DNA from: CAZTCJ01 sp964612085 | GTDB lineage: Bacteria > Pseudomonadota > Alphaproteobacteria > JAJFIK01 | Direction of reading: 5' to 3' | Length of the DNA stretch: 26,470 bases | Assembly (NCBI GenBank): GCA_964612085.1 | Contig: CAZTCJ010000053.1 | Span: forward strand, 1-26,470 | Part shown: positions 15,537-23,657 of the stretch, one piece after another | Numbering within the stretch: position 1 is the stretch's first letter | Layout: each line of letters starts with the position of its first letter | Notes under the pieces: generated by a model | What the model saw: only the letters and a program-made list of their open reading frames with translations | Told to the model about the DNA's origin: nothing | Database searches by the model: none | Made by a program: the position numbers and the translations under genes

Positions 15537-16127
15537 ATGACGCACAGGCTCGAATTCTTCTTCGATTATGGCAGCCCGACCACTTATCTGGCCTATACGC
15601 AACTGCCCGGCCTGGTCGCGCGCACCGGCGCCGAACTGATCCTCAAGCCCATGCTGCTGGGCGGCGTCTTCAAAGCGACGGGCAACACGACACCCGCCGC
15701 CATCCCCCCTAAGGGCGCCTATATGGGCACGGACCTCGCCCGCTTCGCCAAACGCTATGGCGTGCCGCTGAACTTCAATCCTTATTTTCCGGTGAACACG
15801 TTGTTTCTCATGCGCGGCACCTATGTGGCCGACGAGGAAGGCGCGCTCCAGAAATACATGGACATGGCGTTCCACAACATGTGGGTGGCCCGGAAGAATT
15901 TGAACGATCCGGACGTCACGACACGGATGTTCCAGGAGAACGGCTTCGATGCGGAGCATTATCTGAAACGCACCCAGGAACCGGGCATCAAAGAAAAACT
16001 CAAAGCCGTAACGGAGGAAGCAATCGCGCGCGGCGCTTTCGGCGCGCCCACCTTCTTCGTGGATGAAACCGAGATGTTTTTCGGCCAGGACCGCCTCGAT
16101 TTCGTGGAGGAGGCCTTGCGCGCATGA
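15537..16127 (+). CDS. 2-hydroxychromene-2-carboxylate isomerase / DsbA-family (kappa GST-like) protein
   Basis: A 196-residue thioredoxin-fold protein. The N-terminus RLEFFFDYGSPTTYLAY carries the Ser13 position used in HCCA isomerases and kappa-class glutathione transferases in place of a CxxC motif. The C-terminal GAFGAPTFFVDETEMFFGQDRLDFVEEAL is the cis-Pro and tail signature of the family. HCCA isomerase acts in naphthalene degradation, but most genomic homologues are glutathione-linked enzymes of unknown substrate, and no aromatic-degradation genes are nearby. The frame is open from 15357, yet ATG 15537 has GGAGG 9 nt upstream and starts at the family N-terminus. It shares ATGA with the next gene. 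Confidence 0.9.
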   Translation: MTHRLEFFFDYGSPTTYLAYTQLPGLVARTGAELILKPMLLGGVFKATGNTTPAAIPPKGAYMGTDLARFAKRYGVPLNFNPYFPVNTLFLMRGTYVADEEGALQKYMDMAFHNMWVARKNLNDPDVTTRMFQENGFDAEHYLKRTQEPGIKEKLKAVTEEAIARGAFGAPTFFVDETEMFFGQDRLDFVEEALRA

Positions 16128-16489
16128 CCGCACGCAGGCTGACCGCCGGTGCAATCGAGGCCTGCCACACCCTGTTCATTCCGTATGCGCTGTTTGCCTG
16201 GGTGTGGCCTGCCCCGCCCTGGCTGATCGCGCATCTGATCTTCGTGCCCTTACTGATCCTGCAATGGCGGCTTAACCGCGACACCTGCGTACTGACGAAT
16301 ATGGTGAGCTGGCTGCGCACGGGCCGCTGGTGGGACGAGAGCGATGCCGCGCAAGGCTCCTGGCTGGCGAGCCTAATCGAGCGGGTAACCGGTATCGCGC
16401 TCACGGCGCGCCAGATCGGCTGGCTGACCTACGGACTGCTGGCCTTGAGCTGGAGCTTGTCAGCCCTGCGGCTCAACGGCGTGTTCTGA
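16124..16489 (+). CDS. Small membrane protein coupled to the HCCA-isomerase-like gene
   Basis: A 121-residue protein that I do not recognise. Three hydrophobic stretches (about 17-29, 33-48 and 98-113) flank a soluble loop with RLNRDTCVLTNMVSWLRTGR and an aromatic-rich WWDESDAAQGSW. Its ATG overlaps the TGA of the upstream gene (ATGA), so translation is coupled. The conserved-looking NRDTC motif in the loop would be the place to look for function. It abuts the acyl-CoA dehydrogenase gene on the other strand, with adjacent stop codons. Confidence 0.8.
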   Translation: MTARRLTAGAIEACHTLFIPYALFAWVWPAPPWLIAHLIFVPLLILQWRLNRDTCVLTNMVSWLRTGRWWDESDAAQGSWLASLIERVTGIALTARQIGWLTYGLLALSWSLSALRLNGVF

Positions 16490-18295
16490 TCATCCGGTAA
16501 GCGCGTCCGGTGCGGCCTCGTACAGCACGTCCGCGCCGTGCATGGCGCTCGACGCCAGGCCCTGGCTCAAGGGCAGATAGGTCTGGGCAAAGAACACCGC
16601 GCTTGTAATCCGGGCATCGAGAAAGCCCGTATCCGGATCGCCTGCATCAAGCCGCTTTGCCGCCGCCAGGGCGCCGCGGATCAGGAAATGGCCGCCCGCG
16701 ACCGTCCCCAGCAGCCGCAGGAACGGGGTGGCCCCGGCCAGCGCGTCGGCGGGGCGGCCTCGCAAGGCCTCCAGCAAATGGGCGGAAGCCCGTTCGACCG
16801 CTGCGATGCCGTCATGAAGGGGCGCAGCCATGGCTTCGATCCGGGGATGGCCCGATTGCCGCGCCTGCCCCGCCGTCTCGCGCATCTCCTCCAGAAACCG
16901 GGCGAGCACCGCGCCGCCCTCCAGGGGCAGTTTGCGCACCACCAGATCGTTGGCCTGGATGCCGTTGGTGCCTTCATAGATCGGATAAATCCGGGCATCC
17001 CGGAGGAATTGGGCCGCCCCCGTTTCCTCGATGAAGCCCATGCCGCCGTGGACCTGAACGCCAATGGAGGCGATCTCCACGCCCAGATCGGTCGCATAGG
17101 CCTTGGCGATAGGGGTGAGCAGATCCTCCCGCGCCTTGGCATTATCGCGCACATCCTCATCCGGATGATTGGCCGCCCAATCGGCCGCCATGGCCGTGGC
17201 ATAGCAGATGGCACGGGCCGCTTGCGTTTGGGATTTCATGGCGAGCAGCATGCGCCGGACATCCGGATGCTGAATGATCGGGATCATGTCGACAAGCTCA
17301 TGCTGGAGCCCGAAGGGTTTGCCCTGGGTCCGCTCTTGCGCATAGGCGAGCGCCTTTTGGAACGCCGCTTCCGAGACACCCACCCCCTGGATACCCACAT
17401 TGAGCCGGGCATTGTTCATCATGGTGAACATGGCGGCCATGCCCCGGTTTTCCTTGCCGATCAGAGTGCCGATGGCCCCGCCTTGCTCGCCGAAGGCCAT
17501 GGTGCAGGTCGGGCTGCCGTGAATGCCGAGCTTATGCTCCAGGCCGGTGCAGGCCACATCGTTCCGTTCCCCGAGCGATCCGTCCGGGTTCACCAGAACC
17601 TTCGGCACCAGGAACAGCGAGATACCACGGGTGCCCGGCGGCGCGTCCGGCAGGCGCGCCAACACCAGATGGATGATGTTCTCCGCCATGTCATGATCGC
17701 CATAGGTGATGTAGATCTTGGTGCCGGTGATGGCATAAGTGCCGTCGCCGTGCGGGGCGGCCTTGGCGCGCAAGGCCCCCACATCGGAGCCCGCATGGGA
17801 CTCGGTCAGGTTCATGGTGCCGGTCCATTCCCCGCTGATCAGCTTGGGGAGGTAAAGCGCTTTCTGCTCCTCCGTACCATGAGCGCTCAGCGCTTCGATG
17901 GCCCCTTGGGTCAGAAGCGGCGCCAGGCCCAGGGACGGATTGGCCCCTTGCAGCATTTCCTGCACCGCCAGCATCAGCGTGCGCGGCAAGCCCTGGCCGC
18001 CAAAGGCGGGATCGAACGGCACGCCGCCCCAGCCGCCTTCGACCCATTGCCGGTAGGCGTGGGCGAAACCGTTCGGTGTTGTCACAAAACTGTCATCATT
18101 TCGCCTGGCCCCTTGGGTATCCCCCACCCGGTTCAGCGGCGCCATGACTTCGCTTGTGAGTTTGCCCGCCTCCTCCAGCACCGCGTCCACCAGATCCGGG
18201 CTCAAATCGTCGAAACAGCCCGTTTCCCGGAGCGCCGGCAATCCGGCGATGGCATCGAGGGTAAAGCGGATATCTTTCAAGGGGGCGGTGTACAT
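16490..18295 (-). CDS. Acyl-CoA dehydrogenase, large FadE5/DmdC type
   Basis: A 601-residue flavoprotein oxidising acyl-CoA to trans-2-enoyl-CoA. N-terminal helical domain; the central beta domain has MNLTESHAGSDVG (161-173) and ITGTKIYITYGDHD. The C-terminal helical domain contains VQVHGGMGFIEETGAAQFLR (414-432) and IYEGTNGIQANDLVVRKL with the catalytic-base Glu441. About 140 further residues form the C-terminal extension seen in the 600-residue class that includes FadE5-like enzymes and the methylmercaptopropionyl-CoA dehydrogenase DmdC. Substrate chain length cannot be read from the sequence, and no other dimethylsulfoniopropionate (dmd) genes are here. ATG 18295 (MYTAPLKDIRF) is chosen for its GGAAGGA and family N-terminus; the frame is open 30 nt further. 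It is divergent from the Sua5-type gene. Confidence 0.94.
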   Translation of the reverse strand: MYTAPLKDIRFTLDAIAGLPALRETGCFDDLSPDLVDAVLEEAGKLTSEVMAPLNRVGDTQGARRNDDSFVTTPNGFAHAYRQWVEGGWGGVPFDPAFGGQGLPRTLMLAVQEMLQGANPSLGLAPLLTQGAIEALSAHGTEEQKALYLPKLISGEWTGTMNLTESHAGSDVGALRAKAAPHGDGTYAITGTKIYITYGDHDMAENIIHLVLARLPDAPPGTRGISLFLVPKVLVNPDGSLGERNDVACTGLEHKLGIHGSPTCTMAFGEQGGAIGTLIGKENRGMAAMFTMMNNARLNVGIQGVGVSEAAFQKALAYAQERTQGKPFGLQHELVDMIPIIQHPDVRRMLLAMKSQTQAARAICYATAMAADWAANHPDEDVRDNAKAREDLLTPIAKAYATDLGVEIASIGVQVHGGMGFIEETGAAQFLRDARIYPIYEGTNGIQANDLVVRKLPLEGGAVLARFLEEMRETAGQARQSGHPRIEAMAAPLHDGIAAVERASAHLLEALRGRPADALAGATPFLRLLGTVAGGHFLIRGALAAAKRLDAGDPDTGFLDARITSAVFFAQTYLPLSQGLASSAMHGADVLYEAAPDALTG

Positions 18296-18399
18296 GGGCG
18301 AGTCCTTCCGAAAAAGCCGTCGCATTCTTACCTATGCCTTATTCCGCGCGGCACCGAATGCGGTATAGGAGAGGGGTAGCGAAGGCAACCCGATAGGCA

Positions 18400-19437
18400 T
18401 TGAGCCCCGTGCACAGGTCCGAGACCAAAGCAGTGATCGAACCGGCTTTGCCCGCCGCCATCGAGCGGGCGGCTGACCATTTGCGCGCGGGCGACCTTGT
18501 GGCGCTGCCCACCGAGACCGTCTACGGCCTGGGCGCGGACGCCACTAACGCGCACGCCGTCGCCAGGATTTTCGAGGCGAAAGGCCGGCCCCGCTTCAAT
18601 CCGCTGATCGCCCATGTCTCCGGCCTCGATGAGGCGCGGGAGATCGCTCACTTAAGCGGGCTCGCCCGCGCGGTTACGGAAGCCTTCTGGCCCGGACCAC
18701 TGACCATCGTCGCGCCCAAGCGGGAGGACGCGCCCATCGCCGATCTGGTGACGGCGGGTCTTGACACCGTCGCCCTGCGCGCGCCCAGCCATACGGTAGC
18801 CCAGGCGCTTTTGCGCACTACCGGGCGGCCCATCGCCGCGCCCAGCGCCAATGTATCGGGACGCGTTAGTCCGACCACGGCCCTTCATGTGGCCGAGGGC
18901 CTCGGCGATAAAGTGGCCATGATCCTGGATGGCGGACCGTGCGCCATCGGCCTGGAGTCCACGATCGTGGGCGTATTCGAGCGGAGTCTGACGATCCTGC
19001 GCCCCGGCGCCATCACCGCCGAGATGCTGGAGAAAGCCGTCGGGCCCGTGATCGAACCGGCCCAGCCGGGCTTGAAGCCCACCGCCCCCGGACAATTGAC
19101 CCGCCATTACGCACCAGCGACGCCGGTGATCCTGAACGCCACGCGCGCCGGGCCTGAAGACGCGGTGCTGGCCTTCGGGCCGGACCCCATAAGCGGCGGC
19201 TCCACCATGCGCAATCTGAGTGCGGACGGATCGCTGATCGAAGCGGCGGCCAATCTGTTCCGGTTCCTGCGGGAGTTGGACGCCAGCGGCGCCCGGCGGA
19301 TCGCCGTCATGCCCATTCCCCAGGAAAGGGTCGGCGTTGCGATCAATGACCGGCTGACCCGGGCGGCCGCGACGGCGCCGGACCCAGGGCCATCCGTTCA
19401 GGACACGCCCGACGAAGAGCCTCGCGTGCGGCCGTGA
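18400..19437 (+). CDS. L-threonylcarbamoyladenylate synthase, Sua5 type
   Basis: Makes threonylcarbamoyl-AMP from threonine, bicarbonate and ATP for the t6A37 modification of ANN-decoding tRNAs. The 345-residue product has a YrdC domain (about 17-200) with GDLVALPTETVYGLGADA (31-48), KGRPRFNPLIAHV, SLAAPSANVSGR-like APSANVSGR, and GLESTIVGV. A C-terminal Sua5 extension follows with GQLTRHYAP and ERVGVAINDRLTRAA. The extension distinguishes it from the short TsaC form. The start is a TTG at 18400 by frame, with no good ribosome binding site. GTG 18409 and GTG 18436 are alternatives. Its TGA stop overlaps the GTG of the next gene (GTGA), indicating coupling. Confidence 0.93.
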   Translation: MSPVHRSETKAVIEPALPAAIERAADHLRAGDLVALPTETVYGLGADATNAHAVARIFEAKGRPRFNPLIAHVSGLDEAREIAHLSGLARAVTEAFWPGPLTIVAPKREDAPIADLVTAGLDTVALRAPSHTVAQALLRTTGRPIAAPSANVSGRVSPTTALHVAEGLGDKVAMILDGGPCAIGLESTIVGVFERSLTILRPGAITAEMLEKAVGPVIEPAQPGLKPTAPGQLTRHYAPATPVILNATRAGPEDAVLAFGPDPISGGSTMRNLSADGSLIEAAANLFRFLRELDASGARRIAVMPIPQERVGVAINDRLTRAAATAPDPGPSVQDTPDEEPRVRP

Positions 19438-20834
19438 CCTCCACCCTGCCCATCGACCAGTTGAAGGCGATTGTCGGCCCGTCCGGCGTGATCGACGATC
19501 CAGCGGCGATGGCGCCTTATCTCATCGAATGGCGCGACCGGTACCGGGGCACGGCGCCGCTGATCGTCCGCCCCGCCTCGACGAAGGAGGTGGCCGATGT
19601 CGTCTCTCTGTGTGCGTATCATAAGGTGCCCATGACGCCCCAGGGCGGCAATACGGGCCTTGTGGGCGGGCAAATCCCGTTCGGCCAGGTGCTGATCAAT
19701 CTAGGCCGGATGACCCGCATCCGCGATCTCAACCCAAAAGATAACACCATCACGGTGGAGGCGGGTGTTATCCTCGCGGAGATTCAGAAAGCGGCGGAAG
19801 AGGCGGACCGGTTCTTCCCGCTCAGCCTGGCGGCGGAAGGGTCCTGCCAGATCGGCGGCAATCTCGCCACCAATGCGGGCGGCGTCAATGTGCTGCGCTA
19901 CGGCAACGCGCGGGCGCAAGCGCTGGGTCTCGAAGCAGTACTGCCGGACGGGCGCGTGTGGAATGGCCTGCGCCGTCTGCATAAGGACAATACGGGATAC
20001 GATCTGAAACAGCTCTTGATCGGCTCGGAAGGCACGCTGGGGATCATCACGGCCGCCACCCTGAAGCTTTATCCCAAGCCCCGCGACACGGCGACGGCCT
20101 TCGCCGCGATCCCAGATGTGGAAGCGGGGGTGCGCCTGCTCCATCTGACGCAAGGCGTGAGCGGCGGACAAGTGTCCAGCTTCGAACTCATGCCCCGGAT
20201 CGGCCTGGAGTTCGTGCTGCGCCACATGAACAGCGCCCGCGATCCGCTGCCCCAGCCTTACGATTGGTATGTGCTCCTGGAGCTGACGGCAGGCCGGACA
20301 GACAGCTTGCGGCCTGTCATGGAAGAGGCGCTCGTTCAGGGAACGGAACAGGGCCTGGTGCGCGACGCCGCGATTGCTGAAAACGAAAGCCAGCGGGCGG
20401 ATTTCTGGCACCTGCGCGAAAGCCTGTCGGAAGCGCAGAAACCGGAAGGCGGCAGCATCAAGCACGATGTGTCCGTGCCGGTCTCGGCCTATGGCGCGTT
20501 CATTGCCGAAGCGAATGCGGCGGTGACCCGCGCCTGCCCCGGGATCCGGCCCGTGCCCTTCGGCCATTTGGGCGACGGCAATGTCCATTTCAACCTGAGT
20601 CAGCCGGTGGGTACGGATAAAGCGGATTTCCTTGCCCGCTGGGAGGAGCTGTCGGCCATCGTCCATGAGATCGCGGCAGCCCACGGCGGCAGTATCAGCG
20701 CCGAACACGGGATCGGGGTGATGAAGCGGGACATGCTGCCCCAATTCAAGTCCGAGGTCGAAATGGACCTGATGCGGACGATCAAGCGCGCGCTCGACCC
20801 CCACGGGCTGATGAACCCCGGTAAGCTACTCTAA
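19434..20834 (+). CDS. FAD-linked D-2-hydroxyacid dehydrogenase/oxidase (GlcD / D2HGDH-like)
   Basis: A 466-residue flavoenzyme of the VAO/PCMH superfamily. The FAD-binding PP-loop domain has PQGGNTGLVGGQ (69-80), GSCQIGGNLATNAGGVNVLR and IGSEGTLGIIT. The C-terminal FAD-oxidase domain has the metal- and substrate-binding HLGDGNVHFN, then SAEHGIGVMKRDML and the terminal LDPHGLMNPGKLL. It oxidises a D-2-hydroxyacid; D-2-hydroxyglutarate, D-lactate and glycolate are the candidates, and single-gene forms without GlcE/GlcF neighbours lean towards D-2-hydroxyglutarate or D-lactate. The start is a GTG overlapping the previous stop. The end overlaps the end of the TIGR02301-type gene tail-to-tail. 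Confidence 0.93.
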   Translation: MTSTLPIDQLKAIVGPSGVIDDPAAMAPYLIEWRDRYRGTAPLIVRPASTKEVADVVSLCAYHKVPMTPQGGNTGLVGGQIPFGQVLINLGRMTRIRDLNPKDNTITVEAGVILAEIQKAAEEADRFFPLSLAAEGSCQIGGNLATNAGGVNVLRYGNARAQALGLEAVLPDGRVWNGLRRLHKDNTGYDLKQLLIGSEGTLGIITAATLKLYPKPRDTATAFAAIPDVEAGVRLLHLTQGVSGGQVSSFELMPRIGLEFVLRHMNSARDPLPQPYDWYVLLELTAGRTDSLRPVMEEALVQGTEQGLVRDAAIAENESQRADFWHLRESLSEAQKPEGGSIKHDVSVPVSAYGAFIAEANAAVTRACPGIRPVPFGHLGDGNVHFNLSQPVGTDKADFLARWEELSAIVHEIAAAHGGSISAEHGIGVMKRDMLPQFKSEVEMDLMRTIKRALDPHGLMNPGKLL

Positions 20835-21202
20835 TAATCCAACGCGACGGTCAGGGAAGTGATGATCAGCGAGGCCTCTTGCGCTTTGATCCGCGCTTCT
20901 TCCTCAGCATCCACGGTGCAGCGGGGAAACGCGTCCTGGGCGCCATAATAGCCTTCGTTAAAGCGGCCGGACATGGCCTTGGCCTGCTGGCGCGACGGGT
21001 TTTCCTGGCGGATCAGCTCCTTCATGCTGTCGCGCCAAAGGGTGCGCTCCTCATCCCGGCACAGGCCGCGCAAATGATGGAGCGCGCCCAGCATCTCCGA
21101 CAGGTCGAGCAGATTGCGCTGATGCTGATTGACCGGTTCCGCCCGGCCCGGCCCCCCGAGGATCAGATACAGAACGGCCAGAATAATGAGCGCTACACGC
21201 AT
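20831..21202 (-). CDS. TIGR02301-family predicted periplasmic protein
   Basis: A 123-residue protein with a signal peptide (MRVALIILAVLYLILGG, probable cleavage after GRA at residue 21). The mature part matches my memory of the alphaproteobacterial TIGR02301 family: EMLGALHHLRGLC, WRDSMKELIRQE, RFNEGYYGAQDAFPRC and EEEARIKAQEASLI. Two cysteines (in LRGLC and FPRC) could form a disulfide in the periplasm. Function unknown. ATG 21202 has AAGGAG 7 nt upstream; the frame is open to 21220. It ends by overlapping the stop of the FAD oxidase gene on the other strand. Confidence 0.85.
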   Translation of the reverse strand: MRVALIILAVLYLILGGPGRAEPVNQHQRNLLDLSEMLGALHHLRGLCRDEERTLWRDSMKELIRQENPSRQQAKAMSGRFNEGYYGAQDAFPRCTVDAEEEARIKAQEASLIITSLTVALDY

Positions 21203-21258
21203 GGTTGATCTCCTTGACATGCAGGTAGCAGCGGGCGGCGGCGAAAATGGGGCCGCTC

Positions 21259-22221
21259 TTAGACCAAAGCGGACATGCGCTTGAGCGTGTCTTCCGCCTC
21301 CGCCATCACCCGGCGGATGATCTCGGCACAGGGCAGCACCTCGTGGATCGCGCCCGCGCCCTGCCCCATGGGCAGACAGTCTTTCGACTTGTCGAGCGGT
21401 TCGAGAACACCGCCGATGCCGCCGATCACGCCCTTTTGGTAAGACTCGATGGCCTGGTCGGGAAAGGGTTTCATGCGGGACGGATCGGCTTCCATTTCAT
21501 CCACATAAGGATTCCTCAGCACCCGCATGGTCTTGCCAGAATAGGCGCGGGTGACGATGGTGTCCTCGATGCCCGCATCGACCAGCGCCTCCTTGTAGAC
21601 CGGGCCCGCATGGGCTTCCGTCGAGGCGATAAAGCGGGTGCCCATCCACACGCCCTGCGCACCGAAGGCGAGGCAGGCGGCCAGACCTCGCCCGTCCACG
21701 ATGGAGCCCGCGCCGATCACCGGGATGTCCACCGCATCGACCATCTGCGGGATCAGCGCCATGCCCGCGATCTTGCCCGTATGGCCGCCCGCTTCCGTGC
21801 CTTGCGCGATCACCGCATCGCAGCCCGCTTCCGCCGCCTTCTGGGCATGGCGGACCGTTCCGCACACGGTCATGACGAGGATGCCCGCCTCTTTCAGGCG
21901 GCCCATGATCGGCGTCGGCACGCCCAATCCGGCCACGAAACAGGTGGCCCCTTCGTCCACGATCACGTCGCAGGCCGCGTGAAGCTGTTCCGGCAACGGC
22001 GCCAGCAGATCGACGCCGAACGGCTTGTCGGTCAGATCCTTGACCCGGCGCATCTGATCGCGGATCTCATCAGCGCCCGCGCTCGCCATGCCGAGACAAC
22101 CGAAGCCGCCCGCATTCGAGACCGCCGCCACGACCTCCGCATAGGCCACGCCGCCCATGCCCGCGAGCAGGATCGGCACGTCGATACCCAGCATGTCGCA
22201 AATGGGGGTCCGGATGGTCAT
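21259..22221 (-). CDS. Nitronate monooxygenase (2-nitropropane dioxygenase) family FMN enzyme
   Basis: A 320-residue TIM-barrel flavoenzyme. N-terminal PILLAGMGGVAYAEVVAAV and NAGGFGCLG (37-44), barrel strands KPFGVDLL and CFVAGLGVP, the active-site AQGTEAGGHTG with His147, FMN-phosphate region PVIGAGSIVDGRGLAA and FGAQGVWMGTRFI. Known members oxidise alkyl nitronates such as propionate-3-nitronate. The same fold also covers FabK-like enoyl-ACP reductases, so the reaction is not certain. ATG 22221 has AGGAGA 6-7 nt upstream. It lies 40 bp after the SDR gene on the same strand and is probably co-transcribed. Confidence 0.92.
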   Translation of the reverse strand: MTIRTPICDMLGIDVPILLAGMGGVAYAEVVAAVSNAGGFGCLGMASAGADEIRDQMRRVKDLTDKPFGVDLLAPLPEQLHAACDVIVDEGATCFVAGLGVPTPIMGRLKEAGILVMTVCGTVRHAQKAAEAGCDAVIAQGTEAGGHTGKIAGMALIPQMVDAVDIPVIGAGSIVDGRGLAACLAFGAQGVWMGTRFIASTEAHAGPVYKEALVDAGIEDTIVTRAYSGKTMRVLRNPYVDEMEADPSRMKPFPDQAIESYQKGVIGGIGGVLEPLDKSKDCLPMGQGAGAIHEVLPCAEIIRRVMAEAEDTLKRMSALV

Positions 22222-22261
22222 GTCTTTCTCCTGGGAAGAACCGTATCGGGATTGTCCGCCG

Positions 22262-23047
22262 TCAGAAGACGGCATAGCCGCCATCGACGATCAGCGTATC
22301 GCCTGAGTGATAGGACGAGGCATTGCTCGCCAGATAAACCGCGACGCCGCCGAAATCCTCCGGCTCGCCCCATCGGCGGGCGGGCACGCGCGGGATCACC
22401 TTTTCGGCGAAGGCCGGCGACTCCTGGGCGAGCGCCGTCATGTCAGTGGCGATCCAGCCGGGCAGAATGGCATTGGCGCGCACGCCGTACCGGGCGAACT
22501 CGACAGCGCAGGATTTGATCATGGAAATCAACGCGCCCTTGGTCGCCGCGTAATGCTGGCTGCGGGCCGCGCCTTCGATGGCCGCCAGGCTCGCCACGCC
22601 CACAAGCGAGCCACCCGGATCGCCCGCCTTGGCGCGCTCCACCATATGGCGCGCCGCTTCGCGCAACGTGAAAAAGGCCCCATCCAGATTAACGCTCAGG
22701 ACTTTGCGGTAAAGATCCGTCTCCATATCGAGGAAGGACCGGGCGCCGCCGCCGCCGATCCCGGCATTGGCGAACACCGTGTCGATCCGGCCCATGGCCT
22801 CCACCGCCTGGGCCATGGCGGCCCGCACCGCCGCCTCGTCGGCCACATCGACCCGCTGCACCAGCACCGGCACATTGTGGGCGGACAGCGCTTGTCCGGC
22901 CTCGGCGTTTTTCTCTTCGTTCGTGCCCCAGATCACCAGGCCGGATCCGGCCTGGGCCAGAGCCTGGGCCATGCCGAGCCCGATGCCGCGATTGCCGCCG
23001 GTGACGAGAGCGACCTTGCCGGTCAAATCGAATGGGGAATAGGCCAT
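22262..23047 (-). CDS. FabG-like SDR family oxidoreductase
   Basis: A 261-residue classical short-chain dehydrogenase: TGGNRGIG (16-23), FANAG (92-96), Ser153 in VASLAAIEGA, Tyr166 and Lys170 in HYAATKGAL, then ANAILPGWIATDM and a C-terminal DTLIVDGGYAVF. The substrate is unknown; 3-oxoacyl-ACP, glucose or gluconate reductases share these motifs. The frame is open to 23149, but ATG 23047 begins the SDR-type N-terminus; GGGAGG lies about 12 nt upstream, somewhat far. It is paired with the nitronate-monooxygenase-like gene and divergent from the orphan gene at 23225. Confidence 0.92.
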   Translation of the reverse strand: MAYSPFDLTGKVALVTGGNRGIGLGMAQALAQAGSGLVIWGTNEEKNAEAGQALSAHNVPVLVQRVDVADEAAVRAAMAQAVEAMGRIDTVFANAGIGGGGARSFLDMETDLYRKVLSVNLDGAFFTLREAARHMVERAKAGDPGGSLVGVASLAAIEGAARSQHYAATKGALISMIKSCAVEFARYGVRANAILPGWIATDMTALAQESPAFAEKVIPRVPARRWGEPEDFGGVAVYLASNASSYHSGDTLIVDGGYAVF

Positions 23048-23161
23048 CTTGCTTCGCGTCCTCCCAGCCGCCTGACGATCCTCCGCCCGAAAAACGGGCG
23101 GCCGAACCTCGAGTATAGCAGCGTGTTTTCCGGGCGGCCCAAGGCCCATTTCACAAAACCA

Positions 23162-23190
23162 TGGTTAAAGGGACGAAAAAGACTTATATT
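23162..23190 (+). promoter_or_regulatory. Candidate promoter in an AT-rich leader
   Basis: The 60 bases before the 119-aa gene are clearly AT-richer than the surroundings. TATATT (23185-23190) is a good -10 element. 17 nt upstream is TGGTTA (23162-23167), a weak -35. A transcript would begin near 23197, leaving a leader of about 28 nt with gaggtga before ATG 23225. Confidence 0.35.
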
Positions 23191-23224
23191 GGATAAGACG
23201 AAATAGATTTTATGAGGTGATACC

Positions 23225-23584
23225 ATGGCTCGTGGCCGTATTCGTCTGACTGGCAGCGGCGCCGGCCGGGTCAAATCCGGCAGCACCGCGACCAGCACCA
23301 AAGCCAACAGTTTGAAAGGCTTGCGCGTGCGCAAGGTCAAGCGGCAGCGTCTGAAAGTTGTCGATACGACGGCCGAAGCGGCCGTTCCGGCGATCGAGGA
23401 AACGCCGGCGCAGGTGCACGAAAAGCGTGTCATCGACGCGGATGAGACACCTGAGCCAGCCAAGCCGGCCGTACAGCGTGCTTCAACGCCGCGTCCCATC
23501 GCGGATGCGGGGCCGGGCGGTATGAAGCCCGCCCGCCCGGTGCGCCTGAAAAGCACGTCGAAATCCCGCTTCGGCTGGAGCTGA
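23225..23584 (+). CDS. Orphan basic, low-complexity 119-aa protein, function unknown
   Basis: I do not recognise this protein. Residues 1-46 are basic, with 14 Arg/Lys and no acidic residue. Residues 47-79 are acidic and Ala/Pro/Glu-rich. Residues 80-119 are basic again (about nine Arg/Lys, one Asp) and end in RFGWS. There is no predicted membrane span, no cysteine and little regular hydrophobic pattern, so it is probably disordered. The charge layout would fit nucleic-acid or ribosome contact, but that is inference. It is supported as a gene by gaggtga before the ATG, an AT-rich leader and a strong terminator 34 bp after its stop. It stands alone between two - strand gene groups. Confidence 0.75.
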   Translation: MARGRIRLTGSGAGRVKSGSTATSTKANSLKGLRVRKVKRQRLKVVDTTAEAAVPAIEETPAQVHEKRVIDADETPEPAKPAVQRASTPRPIADAGPGGMKPARPVRLKSTSKSRFGWS

Positions 23585-23618
23585 CGCAGGGCCGGACACC
23601 GGCTGACCACAGATCGGG

Positions 23619-23657
23619 AAGGGCATGCGGCTTCAGGCTGTATGCCCTTTTGTTTTT
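23619..23657 (+). terminator. Rho-independent terminator of the orphan basic-protein gene
   Basis: aagggcat (23619-23626) pairs with atgccctt (23642-23649). Five more pairs inside (two of them G-U) leave a 5-nt loop at 23632-23636. The stem runs straight into tttgttttt on the + strand. On the - strand no T-tract follows. The hairpin overlaps the last codons of the Nudix gene. Confidence 0.85.

Noticed and set aside
16538..18379. 613-codon + strand frame opposite the acyl-CoA dehydrogenase gene
   Set aside because: The dehydrogenase on the other strand has all family motifs; the antisense frame is Gly/Arg/His-rich with none.
18296..18399. Imperfect dyad cctatgcc...ggtatagg and a possible promoter between the divergent acyl-CoA dehydrogenase and Sua5-type genes
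   Set aside because: One mismatch in eight with a long spacer, and no -35/-10 pair at proper spacing on either strand. Too weak to call.
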